Source of the DNA: Candidatus Methanoperedens sp.
Lineage (GTDB): Archaea; Halobacteriota; Methanosarcinia; Methanosarcinales; Methanoperedenaceae
Length of the DNA stretch: 64,000 nucleotides
Assembly: GCA_026552975.1 (NCBI GenBank)
Contig: JAPMTR010000066.1
Span: 1-64,000 of the forward strand
Reading direction: 5' to 3'
Shown: in pieces, positions 36,542 to 45,738 of the stretch
Numbering within the stretch: position 1 is the stretch's first letter
Layout: each line of letters starts with the position of its first letter
Made by a program: the position numbers and the translations under genes
The notes under the pieces: generated by a model
Databases searched by the model: none
What the model saw: the letters and a program-made list of their open reading frames with translations, nothing else
Told to the model about the DNA's origin: nothing

Positions 36542-36976
36542 TTAGTCCACTTTTATGAACTTCATAATATCGCCGCGAGTGATAATACCTTTCAGTACTT
36601 TTTTAGATTGATCCGTTACTAGCACAGCTCTTATCCTGTTATCAAGCATTTTTCTTGCTGCTTTTTGTATGGAATCTCCCAAACATACGGCAATTATCCT
36701 TTTTGACATTATATCCCCGGAATTTTTTGCATAGATCGATTTCAGGTCAGGGATCAATCTATCTGGATCAAAAGAAAATATTTTCAGGTAATTCAATTTT
36801 GTTACAACCCCCAGGATTTCTCCATTTTCAACAACAGGAAAAGCGTTGAAATCATGTTTATTGAACAGATTCCTTAATTCTCTTAAGTTTGTGGCCCTTG
36901 TCACTGTAATAACATCCTTTGTCATGACGTCTTCAATTTTCTTATCGATTATTCCTCGCATGTTTGGTCTCTCCAT
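36542..36976 (-). CDS. Paired CBS domain protein
   Basis: This 144 aa protein consists of two CBS domains: DVMTKDVITVTRATNLRELR with FPVVENGEILGVVT, then DIMSKRIIAVCLGDSIQKAA with LKGIITRGDIMKFI. Such Bateman modules bind adenine nucleotides or SAM and regulate partner proteins. No effector domain is attached, so it probably acts in trans. The partner is unknown. The neighbouring antiporter and MscS channel are candidates only by position. Confidence 0.88.
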   Translation of the reverse strand: MERPNMRGIIDKKIEDVMTKDVITVTRATNLRELRNLFNKHDFNAFPVVENGEILGVVTKLNYLKIFSFDPDRLIPDLKSIYAKNSGDIMSKRIIAVCLGDSIQKAARKMLDNRIRAVLVTDQSKKVLKGIITRGDIMKFIKVD

Positions 36977-37025
36977 TTATTTTATTCTTGCTAATGTAAT
37001 TTCAGGTATATTGAATGTTTCTTTT

Positions 37026-37811
37026 TTATTTGGCAATATACAATGTCCTGTGGGGGAATGGAATCTCTATCCCTGCTTCATCAAATGCCTCTTTAATACT
37101 TGTGATCAGCTCACTCCTAATTGAAAAAAGGGCTGACCTTTGTATCCAGACCCTTATCTCAAAATCAATACTGGATTCTCCAAATCGTGTAATATTGATC
37201 AAAGGATCAGGTTCCATGAGGATATTTTCATTGTTTTTTATTACTTTGTCCAATACTTCGATCGCTTTTGATATTTTTTCTTTATAAGCGATACCGATCT
37301 GTATATCAAGTCTTCTGATCTCATATCTTGATAAATTCACTATCCTTGCATTTGCGACCATTGAGTTGGGTAGTCTCAGATACCGGTTATCAAAAGTCCT
37401 TATTCTTGTTGACATAAGGCCAATATCAAGAACATGACCGCTCTGTCCATCGATCTCAATGGCTTCCCCTATCTCAAATGGTTTATCTGCAATAAGAAAA
37501 AAACCTGAGATTATATTGGATACCGATGTCTGGGCTGCAAAACCAATAGCAATACCCATGATACCTGCCGCTGCAAGTATTCCGGTGAGATCAATGTCAA
37601 AGGCTCCAAGAAAAACAAACATCGTTGATAAAACCAGTACATACAAAACGATATTTTTTGTCACGCCCCCTATATGACTTCCGAATTTTGCAGTTGTTAA
37701 TTTTCCCGATATGTTTGAAATTATTCTTGCCGCTATCATTCCCACAACAAGGATCAGCACAGCTTTGATAATTGTTGTATATTGGGAATAGATATTGTAG
37801 AAGTCGATCAT
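37026..37811 (-). CDS. MscS-type mechanosensitive channel
   Basis: This 261 aa protein has three N-terminal transmembrane helices. The third is the Gly/Ala-rich pore helix (LAAAGIMGIAIGFAAQTSVSN), followed by the beta domain (FEIGEAIEIDGQSGHVLDIG) and the C-terminal alpha/beta vestibule. It opens under membrane tension to release solutes at osmotic downshock. It overlaps the preceding DUF432 gene by 4 nt (ATGA), suggesting coordinated synthesis. Confidence 0.9.
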   Translation of the reverse strand: MIDFYNIYSQYTTIIKAVLILVVGMIAARIISNISGKLTTAKFGSHIGGVTKNIVLYVLVLSTMFVFLGAFDIDLTGILAAAGIMGIAIGFAAQTSVSNIISGFFLIADKPFEIGEAIEIDGQSGHVLDIGLMSTRIRTFDNRYLRLPNSMVANARIVNLSRYEIRRLDIQIGIAYKEKISKAIEVLDKVIKNNENILMEPDPLINITRFGESSIDFEIRVWIQRSALFSIRSELITSIKEAFDEAGIEIPFPHRTLYIAK

Positions 37812-38500
37812 AATCCCAGCTCCCTTGATATCCCGAATTTATCAAACCTTGTAAGTACGGTTTTGGCTACTGAAACTTTTCTATCGATTATCACTTCAGG
37901 ATCGATCACTTTAGTTGAGGTTTTCATGCCATACTTCACTTCAAACTCATTTGAAGTCATGACAAGTATGTAAACTTTGTTCGTGAAGAACCCGTTCTTT
38001 CCTTCTACAAGTGAGAGGTGCTCAGGTTCTATAACGATCTTTGATATTTCCCTTGTAACATCGCTTTTGTTGACGATCCTCAAAGGTACAAGAGCATCTT
38101 TAGTATTGAAAATTTTATCAAGTTCAAACTCTGCTTCCACATATATGCAAAGATTTCCTCGATGGACCTCGCCATGCCATGCCATTCTGTCATTATCACC
38201 ATGCCTGTCAATTTCCATCGATTTTTTGTCGTTTTTTAGCATGAGTTTTGTAACAAGGGGAAGTTTCAGGAATAATTTTAACAATGAGTTGGGGGGAAGA
38301 TACAGGTTTTCCTTGAATTTTATTAAATATGGTTTTCCATAAAATTCTTTTTCCGTATCAACGAACAATTTCCCGGAAAAGCTTGCAATGCCTTGCGACT
38401 TTTCGCAGCTGATCCTGACTGCGAACGGATCAATCCTTTCAAAAATGTATTCCTCCCCAAAAAAGTCAAATTTCAATCCGTCATTTTTAAACTTTTCCAT
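37808..38500 (-). CDS. DUF432-like protein coupled to MscS
   Basis: This 230 aa soluble protein, mostly beta (GKLFVDTEKEFYGKPYLIKF, AWHGEVHRGNLCIYVEAEF, LVPLRIVNKSDVTREISKIV), fits the archaeal DUF432 family as far as I recall. No signal peptide, so it is cytosolic. Its last codon overlaps the MscS start, which points to a shared function such as channel regulation (inference). Confidence 0.6.
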   Translation of the reverse strand: MEKFKNDGLKFDFFGEEYIFERIDPFAVRISCEKSQGIASFSGKLFVDTEKEFYGKPYLIKFKENLYLPPNSLLKLFLKLPLVTKLMLKNDKKSMEIDRHGDNDRMAWHGEVHRGNLCIYVEAEFELDKIFNTKDALVPLRIVNKSDVTREISKIVIEPEHLSLVEGKNGFFTNKVYILVMTSNEFEVKYGMKTSTKVIDPEVIIDRKVSVAKTVLTRFDKFGISRELGL

Positions 38501-38563
38501 AAAAGTTAATAGTTATTATATTATATAAAAATTGGTTGCTCTGGATCTGTTTCTTTTTTTTAA

Positions 38564-39001
38564 TCAAAACGGCATCGGATTTACTACTTCGATCCATGGA
38601 ACTTTAACAAAGTCTTTTATATTTTCGGTAATTATATTGGTGATGCCGTTATGTTTCATGGTTGCGCAAAGCAATGCATCCCAATAGTGAATATTGTATT
38701 TCATGCAGATATTAATTCCAGTCATTATCGTTTTATCATCAAATTTTATGACCTTCCAGGAATTAAAATTTATAATATCTGAAATGATTTTTTTTGCAAT
38801 TTCAGCAGGTAAAGGAGACTCAATTTTTCTTGTAACAGTGACATAAAACTCAGAAAGATTTTGAAGAGAGATCGCATAGGAAACCTCCCTCATCCAGCAT
38901 TTCTTGATCAATGACGCACATATCATCTGTTTATCAGGCTCGCTGGCGTCAAAGGAATACACCAGAATATTTGTATCTATTAAATACAGTTCATCTTTCA
39001 T
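38564..39001 (-). CDS. PIN-domain ribonuclease, VapC-like toxin
   Basis: This 145 aa protein has the PIN acidic residues in IDTNILVYSFD (D9), LSEFY, YWDALLCA and TENIKDF. It would be a magnesium-dependent RNase neutralised by the neighbouring RHH protein, whose gene it overlaps by 11 nt. Toxin-antitoxin function is inferred from gene order and family. Confidence 0.85.
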   Translation of the reverse strand: MKDELYLIDTNILVYSFDASEPDKQMICASLIKKCWMREVSYAISLQNLSEFYVTVTRKIESPLPAEIAKKIISDIINFNSWKVIKFDDKTIMTGINICMKYNIHYWDALLCATMKHNGITNIITENIKDFVKVPWIEVVNPMPF

Positions 39002-39230
39002 AGAGTTCTTCTCGAGAATTGAATTTTATTTTTCCCATTTTGAATCCTTTTTCAAGAAGCTCCAATTCTCTCTGGGAAATTTTATTCTGTGAAACTTCAT
39101 TGATCCATTTCTGCATGGCGCTAGTTACCGCTTTTCCAAGATAGCCTTTCTTATCAGGATAGAATTCCCTTGCAATTGCCCTGAACTGTTTTTCAACGTC
39201 ATCATTAACATTGATGGTTATGGTTCCCAT
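38991..39230 (-). CDS. RHH-type antitoxin, VapB-like
   Basis: This 79 aa protein has an N-terminal ribbon-helix-helix pattern (TITINVNDDVEKQFRAIARE, then KGYLGKAVTSAMQKWI) for DNA binding and a C-terminal segment (LELLEKGFKMGKIKF) typical of the toxin-binding tail that places a short motif in the PIN groove. It is upstream of and overlaps the PIN gene, the usual antitoxin-first order, and probably autoregulates the pair. Confidence 0.78.
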   Translation of the reverse strand: MGTITINVNDDVEKQFRAIAREFYPDKKGYLGKAVTSAMQKWINEVSQNKISQRELELLEKGFKMGKIKFNSREELYER

Positions 39231-39328
39231 AGTATAGTATATTTAGATAATTTATGTATTTAAATGTTAGCAAAATGTAAAATGTATCAGTAAAAAAGTT
39301 ATGGACTTTTCCGGCAGTCTCCTGATAA

Positions 39329-40357
39329 TTACTTGTTCTGGTTCTGATCATCCGTTTCAATATCATATTCATCGAAGATCTCACCGACCAGTTCCTCAAG
39401 GATATCTTCAATGGATATCATTCCTACAACTTTCTGGTTATCGTCTACTACCACCGAAATATTCATTTTCTTTTGCTGGAGTTCTTTAAGTATAGGATAT
39501 ATCTTTCGCCTGGATTTCACGATCAGGATCGGGCGCAAGACCTGATGTATTTGTATCCTGTTAAGCTCATGATCTTTGAACTTCAGGAAATCTTTTGCAT
39601 ATATCATCCCTATAATATTGTCAAAAGTCTGTTTATAAACAGGTATTCGAGTATGACCTGATTCATTTATTAAAACAAGTGCATTATCAATGGTATTAGA
39701 TTCCTCAATGAATACTAAATTCTCAAGGGGTGTCATCACTTCACTTGCTTTTGTATCTGATAATTCAAAGACGTTGTGGATTATCTCTCTTTCGTGTTTT
39801 TCGATGGTCCCTTCCTTTTCTCCAACTCTTAGCATCATTTTGATCTTTTCTTCAGTAACGAAGGGATTTTTCACCCGTTCTTTACCCCCAAGTACCACTA
39901 TCATGAAATTTATTAATTCTGTTAAGATCCAGACAAGGGGATTTAAAATATATATCACTGCTCTTATGGGACCAGCTACATACAGGGATATTGATTCTGA
40001 ATGTCTTGAAGCAAGTGTTTTAGGAAAAACTTCTCCAAAAATCAGGATAAAAAGTGTCATCAATGCTGTGGCTATTGCGATACCATTATCTCCAAAAGTA
40101 GTAAGTGCTGCGTCTGCTGCCAGCACAGAAGCTCCTATATTGACTATGTTATTGCCAATAAGGATGGCAGTGAGGAATTGTTCAGGGTTTTCAAGGAGTC
40201 CAACAAGTGTTGATGCTTTTTTGTTCCCTGTATCAGCAAGGTGCCTGATCCTTATTTTATTTACAGATATAAGTGCAGTCTCTGAACCCGAAAAAAAGGC
40301 AGAGAGCACGATCAATATCGAGATGATCGATATTTCAATTGTTATCCAGGAGTCCAT
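39329..40357 (-). CDS. CNNM/CorC-type transporter with CBS pair
   Basis: This 342 aa membrane protein has a DUF21/CNNM transmembrane domain (about 1-180; SAFFSGSETALISVNKIRIR) and a CBS pair (about 200-320; VMTPLENLVFI, then VGMISIEDILEELVGEIFDE). It lacks the CorC C-terminal domain of bacterial haemolysin-type members. The family exports magnesium or cobalt. It is last of a minus-strand group and ends about 100 nt from the VapBC-like pair. Confidence 0.87.
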   Translation of the reverse strand: MDSWITIEISIISILIVLSAFFSGSETALISVNKIRIRHLADTGNKKASTLVGLLENPEQFLTAILIGNNIVNIGASVLAADAALTTFGDNGIAIATALMTLFILIFGEVFPKTLASRHSESISLYVAGPIRAVIYILNPLVWILTELINFMIVVLGGKERVKNPFVTEEKIKMMLRVGEKEGTIEKHEREIIHNVFELSDTKASEVMTPLENLVFIEESNTIDNALVLINESGHTRIPVYKQTFDNIIGMIYAKDFLKFKDHELNRIQIHQVLRPILIVKSRRKIYPILKELQQKKMNISVVVDDNQKVVGMISIEDILEELVGEIFDEYDIETDDQNQNK

Positions 40358-40449
40358 TATTAATTAGATCGAGCATCATAATTACTTCAATAGGTTTTAA
40401 CTTTTATCCTTATTTCATCCTTAATAATGAACATTCTGGAAATGTTGCA

Positions 40450-40824
40450 TCAGTAAATTATAGAGGCTGATGGTTTTTCAATAATAATTATAATTCCTGC
40501 GATAAAATTTGAAATTATTGTTTGAGAACTCAAACCGATTATCAAGCCAACGATACCAAAACTTGCCAAAAAGGTATTTATGTTAAGTTTGAAAACATCA
40601 AGGATCAAAACCAGACCTATAAAACCAATAAAATATGTAATTATTTTATTTACCACTCTGGTAACATTTTCCGGGACATCAGATCTTTTCCCGAACCTTG
40701 AGATAATCATGGTTATTAACTTGGCGATGGCAGAGGCTGTAAGAATGATAATTATTACATAAACTATCTTCTCGATCAATGCAGTTATTCCGGCATCAAA
40801 AATAGCTTCCAGAACCATTATCAT
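40450..40824 (-). CDS. Truncated MscS-like membrane protein
   Basis: This 124 aa protein has three hydrophobic helices, the third a MscS pore helix (FLASFGIVGLIIGLSSQTII), and then stops shortly after IIIIEKP. In full-length channels that position continues into the cytosolic beta domain, which is absent here. The 92 nt up to the next gene do not restore it in an obvious frame. It may be a natural mini-MscS subunit or a C-terminally deleted remnant. It is unrelated in detail to the complete MscS at 37026-37811. Confidence 0.7.
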   Translation of the reverse strand: MIMVLEAIFDAGITALIEKIVYVIIIILTASAIAKLITMIISRFGKRSDVPENVTRVVNKIITYFIGFIGLVLILDVFKLNINTFLASFGIVGLIIGLSSQTIISNFIAGIIIIIEKPSASIIY

Positions 40825-40975
40825 TTATAATTGAACTATAATAGTATTAATTTATCGCAAGATATTCATGAAATAATGCTGGCAGTCAACTTCTTAAACA
40901 TTTTGTTTGAAAGACCATGCTCTTTAATCCTGTAATTACTGCAATTTTACTTAGATATGCGTATACTTAAATTAT

Positions 40976-41464
40976 ATGAATTCCAATTTAGGAATTATGA
41001 TCAAGATCCTTGAAAATATCGATACGTGGAAATGTGAATATAAAAAATGCGGCGCAAAATGCTGTTATGAAGGTATCCACCTTACGATCGAAGATATAAA
41101 AAGGATAAAGAACCTGGGATACTCTCCTGATGATTTCCTTGAGCTTGATGAAACTGTCAATGTTTTTAAAATAAAAGGAAAGGAAGGAAAATGCTTTTTC
41201 AATGGTGAGAAACTTGAATGCACGATCCGCGGTAATGAGCCGTTAGTTTGCCGTTTGCTACCATTCAATATCGTTGAGGTCTCATACTCCGATGAACCCA
41301 TGATGAAATTAAAACCAGTAGTTGATTGTCCGGGTGTAGGGCTTGGCAAGAAGATCGATAAGAAAAGTATCGAAGCGGATGCCACTAAATTCCTGCATCA
41401 GAATCAAAAACTGATACGGGATATAAAGAAAAAGGGAAAAAAAGGTGTCTTAGCAGATATTTAG
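40976..41464 (+). CDS. YkgJ-type cysteine-cluster protein
   Basis: This 162 aa soluble protein has the cysteine pattern of the YkgJ family: WKCEYKKCGAKCC near 20-32, then KCFFNGEKLECTI, LVCRLLPF and VDCPG. This cluster is thought to bind zinc or iron. Start ATG 40976 is used; an in-frame ATG seven codons later is possible. The C-terminus is Lys-rich. The cellular role is unknown. Confidence 0.8.
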   Translation: MNSNLGIMIKILENIDTWKCEYKKCGAKCCYEGIHLTIEDIKRIKNLGYSPDDFLELDETVNVFKIKGKEGKCFFNGEKLECTIRGNEPLVCRLLPFNIVEVSYSDEPMMKLKPVVDCPGVGLGKKIDKKSIEADATKFLHQNQKLIRDIKKKGKKGVLADI

Positions 41465-41518
41465 ATGGTTATTCAAGACCCTGGTTCATAATTTTTTCAA
41501 AAAGCATTCTAAGATATC

Positions 41519-43369
41519 TCATGAGGAATACACCCTCTGGTAATCAAGATTTATCGTACCGTTCACACTTTGATTTATACCAAGATAGCGAATAAATACA
41601 TCATATCTATTTATTGCAGAAGTATTACCCAAGACCGTCCCGTTGGGAATAAGCCAGTTTGAATTCAGAGTAATATTTCTGTAAGGCATAAATGTATTAT
41701 TAAGAATTGTGACGTTTTCCCATCCTGATGAAGTATTCATCACCTGGGTTGTAAAATTATCTCCAGATACATTATATTTTAACTGAAGCACTGAACTATT
41801 AGATTCCGGAACATCAATAGTAACGGAAGTAGTGTCAAGAAGGTAAATAGTTTTAATATAGGATACAGTCACATCTATCAGATCAATTCCCAGATTATTA
41901 TACACTGTAGAGTTGGTCCAATTGTACCTGATCTTTATCATTCCGCCCCCGGTATCATAACTGCTGGCATTTCCGCTTGCCCCCTTTATCACATTCACAT
42001 GCTCGATGGGTGAAGCTCCCCCGACAAATGGAGTGGTGAGGATCGATTCCCATATGTCGCTTGTGGCATTGAGTATGCTGACATTGGTAAGAGTGTCTCC
42101 TGAAGAATTATCCTTTATACTTATGCTCTGCCATAATGAGTTTGGGATCGTTTCGGTGAAATTATAGGTGATATTCAAAGAATACCTGGGCGTTACATTT
42201 ACGGTGAAATTTGTCTGTGATACTGACCCATATCCGTCTGTCACATTTATCTGCCAGGAATGGATGCCTGTATCGCTGCTAGCAGTCGTCCAGATCAAAG
42301 TACCATTATTCGTGTAAAACGTACCATTTGTGAAATTCCTGTTAAACACAGGTGTATCGCCATCCTGATCACTTGAATTGGGATATATCGATAAGGTGTT
42401 CCCTGCGGCTATCGTGTAACTGCCGGACACATTCCCTATGGATACAGGATTGTTGGCTACCTGCGTATTCCGGGAAAGTGGGGTAGCGCTAAGTGTGCCT
42501 GTACTGTTAAACGCATAGATCGTGATGTTGCTCCAGCCGTGCGGCCCTACGCTTGTGTTTTTAAATGAGTTCGAACTGCTGTTTGTCCATATACCGTTCA
42601 CGCTCACGTTATAGCTGTTAGTTACGTTGCCACTGCCTGCACTCCAGGTATAGTTTATCCAGAAATTTCCTGAAGTACTTGATAAACTGGTTGGGGAAGG
42701 TGGGATGTAAATTATAGGAGCAGAGACAGCAGGAGTTTCTGTTACCGAGAAATAACCAGACGGTATGTTTCCTAAGGCTGCAGTATCCCCCACATAGGCT
42801 CTTAAACTTCCACTTGATCCTGATTTTGATAATCTCAGTCCAAGTTTTGCACCTGCAGGGACTGTGCCGCTTATTCCTGACAATGAGACATTGAAATTTG
42901 CGCTTTGTCCTGATGTGACAGACTGGCTGGCTGATCCTGGTAGAACCGCTATTGTTCCATTTGGATAAACATAAATAAGCTTGAATATAAAAGTCCCTCC
43001 CCCCCCAGAACTATCTCTTAAACGTCCAAAGTACCAGTTACCCTGAACATTTGTATTCTGGGTATAAGCAGTATTATAGAACATGTCTGTTGCAGGATCA
43101 AGTGCAGCTGATCCATGTCTGTCTGAATCGCATCCCGCTGAATTTGCAGTTGAAAGTATTGTTGTGACAAATGATGATGGCCTTACATCGCAACTTCCCC
43201 AGTCTGTGCTTAGACCGGTCGCCACAGACACACCGCTGCTTGGAGTCCACCTATAAGTAACAGTTGCCGCGCTTACCGCGCTAGCACTGGTAAACAATAG
43301 TAAAATAAGCAAAGCTAACAAGAAAAAATATGATCTGTTTTTCACACTTTTTTGTTCCATAAACTTCAT
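41519..43369 (-). CDS. Large secreted Ig-like protein coupled to pilin-like gene
   Basis: This 616 aa protein has a signal peptide (SYFFLLALLILLLFTSASAVSA) and an N-terminal beta domain with two cysteine-containing loops (WGSCDVRPS, SAGCDSDRHG). An FN3-like module (about 220-300), a cadherin/Ig-like module (SSDTGIHSWQINVTDGYGSV) and an Asn/Ser/Thr-rich C-terminal region follow. The open frame starts at a TTG overlapping the previous stop, but ATG 43369 is preceded by AAAGGAAC at good spacing and gives a cleaner signal peptide. It lies directly downstream of the pilin-like gene, so the two products may form one surface structure (inference). No membrane anchor is seen at the C-terminus. Confidence 0.75.
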   Translation of the reverse strand: MKFMEQKSVKNRSYFFLLALLILLLFTSASAVSAATVTYRWTPSSGVSVATGLSTDWGSCDVRPSSFVTTILSTANSAGCDSDRHGSAALDPATDMFYNTAYTQNTNVQGNWYFGRLRDSSGGGGTFIFKLIYVYPNGTIAVLPGSASQSVTSGQSANFNVSLSGISGTVPAGAKLGLRLSKSGSSGSLRAYVGDTAALGNIPSGYFSVTETPAVSAPIIYIPPSPTSLSSTSGNFWINYTWSAGSGNVTNSYNVSVNGIWTNSSSNSFKNTSVGPHGWSNITIYAFNSTGTLSATPLSRNTQVANNPVSIGNVSGSYTIAAGNTLSIYPNSSDQDGDTPVFNRNFTNGTFYTNNGTLIWTTASSDTGIHSWQINVTDGYGSVSQTNFTVNVTPRYSLNITYNFTETIPNSLWQSISIKDNSSGDTLTNVSILNATSDIWESILTTPFVGGASPIEHVNVIKGASGNASSYDTGGGMIKIRYNWTNSTVYNNLGIDLIDVTVSYIKTIYLLDTTSVTIDVPESNSSVLQLKYNVSGDNFTTQVMNTSSGWENVTILNNTFMPYRNITLNSNWLIPNGTVLGNTSAINRYDVFIRYLGINQSVNGTINLDYQRVYSS

Positions 43370-43404
43370 TTCAGTTCCTTTTTCATGACTCCAATTCCAA
43401 TTAT

Positions 43405-45621
43405 TCAAGACACAGTAGGGATAGTGATATCGATCGCCCCATCACTTTCATTGAGAGTTGATGGTATGTATGAACCCGACTGCGTTCCAATGTTGATTTG
43501 CTTGGCAGGGTTAATTATTATTTTCTTCTGGTAAGCCGTTTTACTAAAATTGGCCGATGCATTACCATCGCTTGCATTTTTGGCATTATCCCTGTTCGTG
43601 ACAGTTCCATAGGCCGGGGTCAGGAAATCAAAGACATACGTAAACAGGGAAGATGTAGATGCTGTATGGTTTATCCATATTGTACTCGCATTGCCTGAGA
43701 GTTTCACTGTGCGGGTGCTGATCGTATGGGATGAATTAGGTTTAAAGTAGCTGGAATTGAAAGACTGAATGCCTTTTTCAACAGTGTCATTGAAATACCC
43801 ATCGATATATACTTCTACACGGTTAAATTCAGGATTGTCAGGGTCAGTCCATGTCCAGTTGATATACAATGGCATATATGTTGCATTTGTAAGATTGGTA
43901 ACACTTGATGGAGGTGTTAGATCTTGAATTGGCACTTCATCAGGTATTGTAACGAACATATATTCTGTACTATTTATGCTATTTTCACCCGGACGGCTGC
44001 TGTTTATTATGAAATAATATGCTGTTCCTGGTGAAAGACCGGTCAAAGAAACATTGTGGGATGAATTGACAATATTAGAACAAGAAGTAGAGATATAAGA
44101 TCCAGGATATTTGCCATAATTCACGCAGCCAGAACTGTTCACTTTAGTCGATGTAACATTATAATTAAAAATATTCCCGGTTTTTGCTGTGATAGTGATA
44201 TTATTTACCGCATCCCATATGATCGAAGCAGTACTATTTGTAATGAAGTCGGCTTTGATCCCTGTTATGGTAAGTCCTGAAGCGTTTCTTGAAGAATTAA
44301 GTTCTGTACTTGCGACCCCTGAAACAGTTGTGTTACTGTAATTAGATAAATTTCCATCGCTGGTATCAAAATATATGATCTTGTCGTTTACCTGAGTTCC
44401 AAGTCCATCTTTTAAAGTAGCATTGATAGTATAATTCGGTCCAGATCCTGAATAAGAAAGTGCAAGTGAATATCCCTGCGACGATGATGGAAATGCGAAT
44501 GTGGTAATATTTTTGGGGGAGATCGCTCCAATACTCGCATCAATATAATAAAATCCTGCTTCACCAGTCTTTAGAACTACGCTTGCTCTTCCATCTGTTC
44601 CGGTCATAGCAGAATCCTGAAGTAATTGTGCGGTTACATTAGCATTTGCCGGTTTTCTGGAATAGTTCTTGGTAAAACTCACGATCACATTTGGCACAGG
44701 GTTGTTGTACCTATCCTGAACTTCAGCTACAAGAGTTGTAAAACCATCCACAGGCAGATAGGTATTATCGGGTGTGATCTTAACTATCCTGTAAGGAGGT
44801 GCATGTTGCGGAGAAGACCCTGATGATATTGAGATATACTCTTCCCCCATCTTGATGACCGAAGTGTTAATAAAAGCGATAACTATTCCTGTACTATCAT
44901 TAACTAATTTCACATCGCCTCCTTCTCTTAAAATGGTATCATTCCACCAGTTGACATATTCTGGCTTTGTGTGCAATATAAGCCAAACATTCTTTCCGAG
45001 TACAGAATTCTTCTGTTGTGACGTTGGATAGATATTCACGGTTCGCATCTCTATCCCGTTCGTTTTTTCATGACCAAGCGGCTTTACGCTTAGAAGGTAG
45101 ATATTCCCGTTAGCAATAGCCGCCTGGGAACTTGTGGTGTAATTTGATCCATTCCGTCGTATCAATCCATGTTCGTAAATGAAAGAATTGTATAACTTTG
45201 TCCCCATGAGTCCATAGGTGATAGTGCTCGTGGTTAAATTTTTGATGCTTGTTTCATCCGTCATTCCTTCAGGGAACATTTCATTATATCGGACTTCTGC
45301 CCACGTATTTTCATTTATCTCCAGGGATGCAAAAGCGCTTTCTTTCGGGTTAACGACCAGAAATTTTGTAGAGTATTTAAAGCCCATATTGACTGGCAAA
45401 GATGTCGTAGTTCCACTCAGAACTGTGCTATCAATACCGGATTTTAATTCCCTGAAATCATTTGACATTTTTTGGATATGGTCAAGTTCCTCCTGGGTGT
45501 TCCAGACAGGAATAAAATTTATTTGAAAGGTAGTAAGCAGGGTCACTCCGATGGCGAGCATAAGTATTGCCCCTATGATCGGAGAAACTGCACTATCATT
45601 TTTTTGAAACCTTTTATACAT
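43405..45621 (-). CDS. Giant pilin-like surface protein with class III signal sequence
   Basis: This 738 aa protein opens MYKRFQKNDSAVSPIIGAIL, the archaeal type IV pilin / archaellin-related N-terminus: short basic leader, prepilin-peptidase site before SAVSPIIG, then a hydrophobic helix. Ordinary archaeal pilins are 100-200 aa; here the exposed part exceeds 690 residues and includes bacterial Ig-like modules (about 290-390; GFTTLVAEVQDRYNNPVPNV) and FN3-like modules (about 490-680). It may be a tip adhesin or a membrane-anchored surface protein using the pilin helix. No assembly ATPase or prepilin peptidase gene is nearby. Confidence 0.8.
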   Translation of the reverse strand: MYKRFQKNDSAVSPIIGAILMLAIGVTLLTTFQINFIPVWNTQEELDHIQKMSNDFRELKSGIDSTVLSGTTTSLPVNMGFKYSTKFLVVNPKESAFASLEINENTWAEVRYNEMFPEGMTDETSIKNLTTSTITYGLMGTKLYNSFIYEHGLIRRNGSNYTTSSQAAIANGNIYLLSVKPLGHEKTNGIEMRTVNIYPTSQQKNSVLGKNVWLILHTKPEYVNWWNDTILREGGDVKLVNDSTGIVIAFINTSVIKMGEEYISISSGSSPQHAPPYRIVKITPDNTYLPVDGFTTLVAEVQDRYNNPVPNVIVSFTKNYSRKPANANVTAQLLQDSAMTGTDGRASVVLKTGEAGFYYIDASIGAISPKNITTFAFPSSSQGYSLALSYSGSGPNYTINATLKDGLGTQVNDKIIYFDTSDGNLSNYSNTTVSGVASTELNSSRNASGLTITGIKADFITNSTASIIWDAVNNITITAKTGNIFNYNVTSTKVNSSGCVNYGKYPGSYISTSCSNIVNSSHNVSLTGLSPGTAYYFIINSSRPGENSINSTEYMFVTIPDEVPIQDLTPPSSVTNLTNATYMPLYINWTWTDPDNPEFNRVEVYIDGYFNDTVEKGIQSFNSSYFKPNSSHTISTRTVKLSGNASTIWINHTASTSSLFTYVFDFLTPAYGTVTNRDNAKNASDGNASANFSKTAYQKKIIINPAKQINIGTQSGSYIPSTLNESDGAIDITIPTVS

Positions 45622-45738
45622 GCGTTACTCTCTTCAATATCCTAATCTGAAACGTATTATTATTATCATAATAAGTACGTTCATAGATAAAAAAACTATC
45701 GTTGAATTCTCTATTATTATGGAAGCATAGAAAGAAGT

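Noticed and set aside
45652-45680. AT-rich imperfect inverted repeat upstream of the pilin-like gene
   Set aside because: Pairing is poor and composed of ATT repeats; no clear function.
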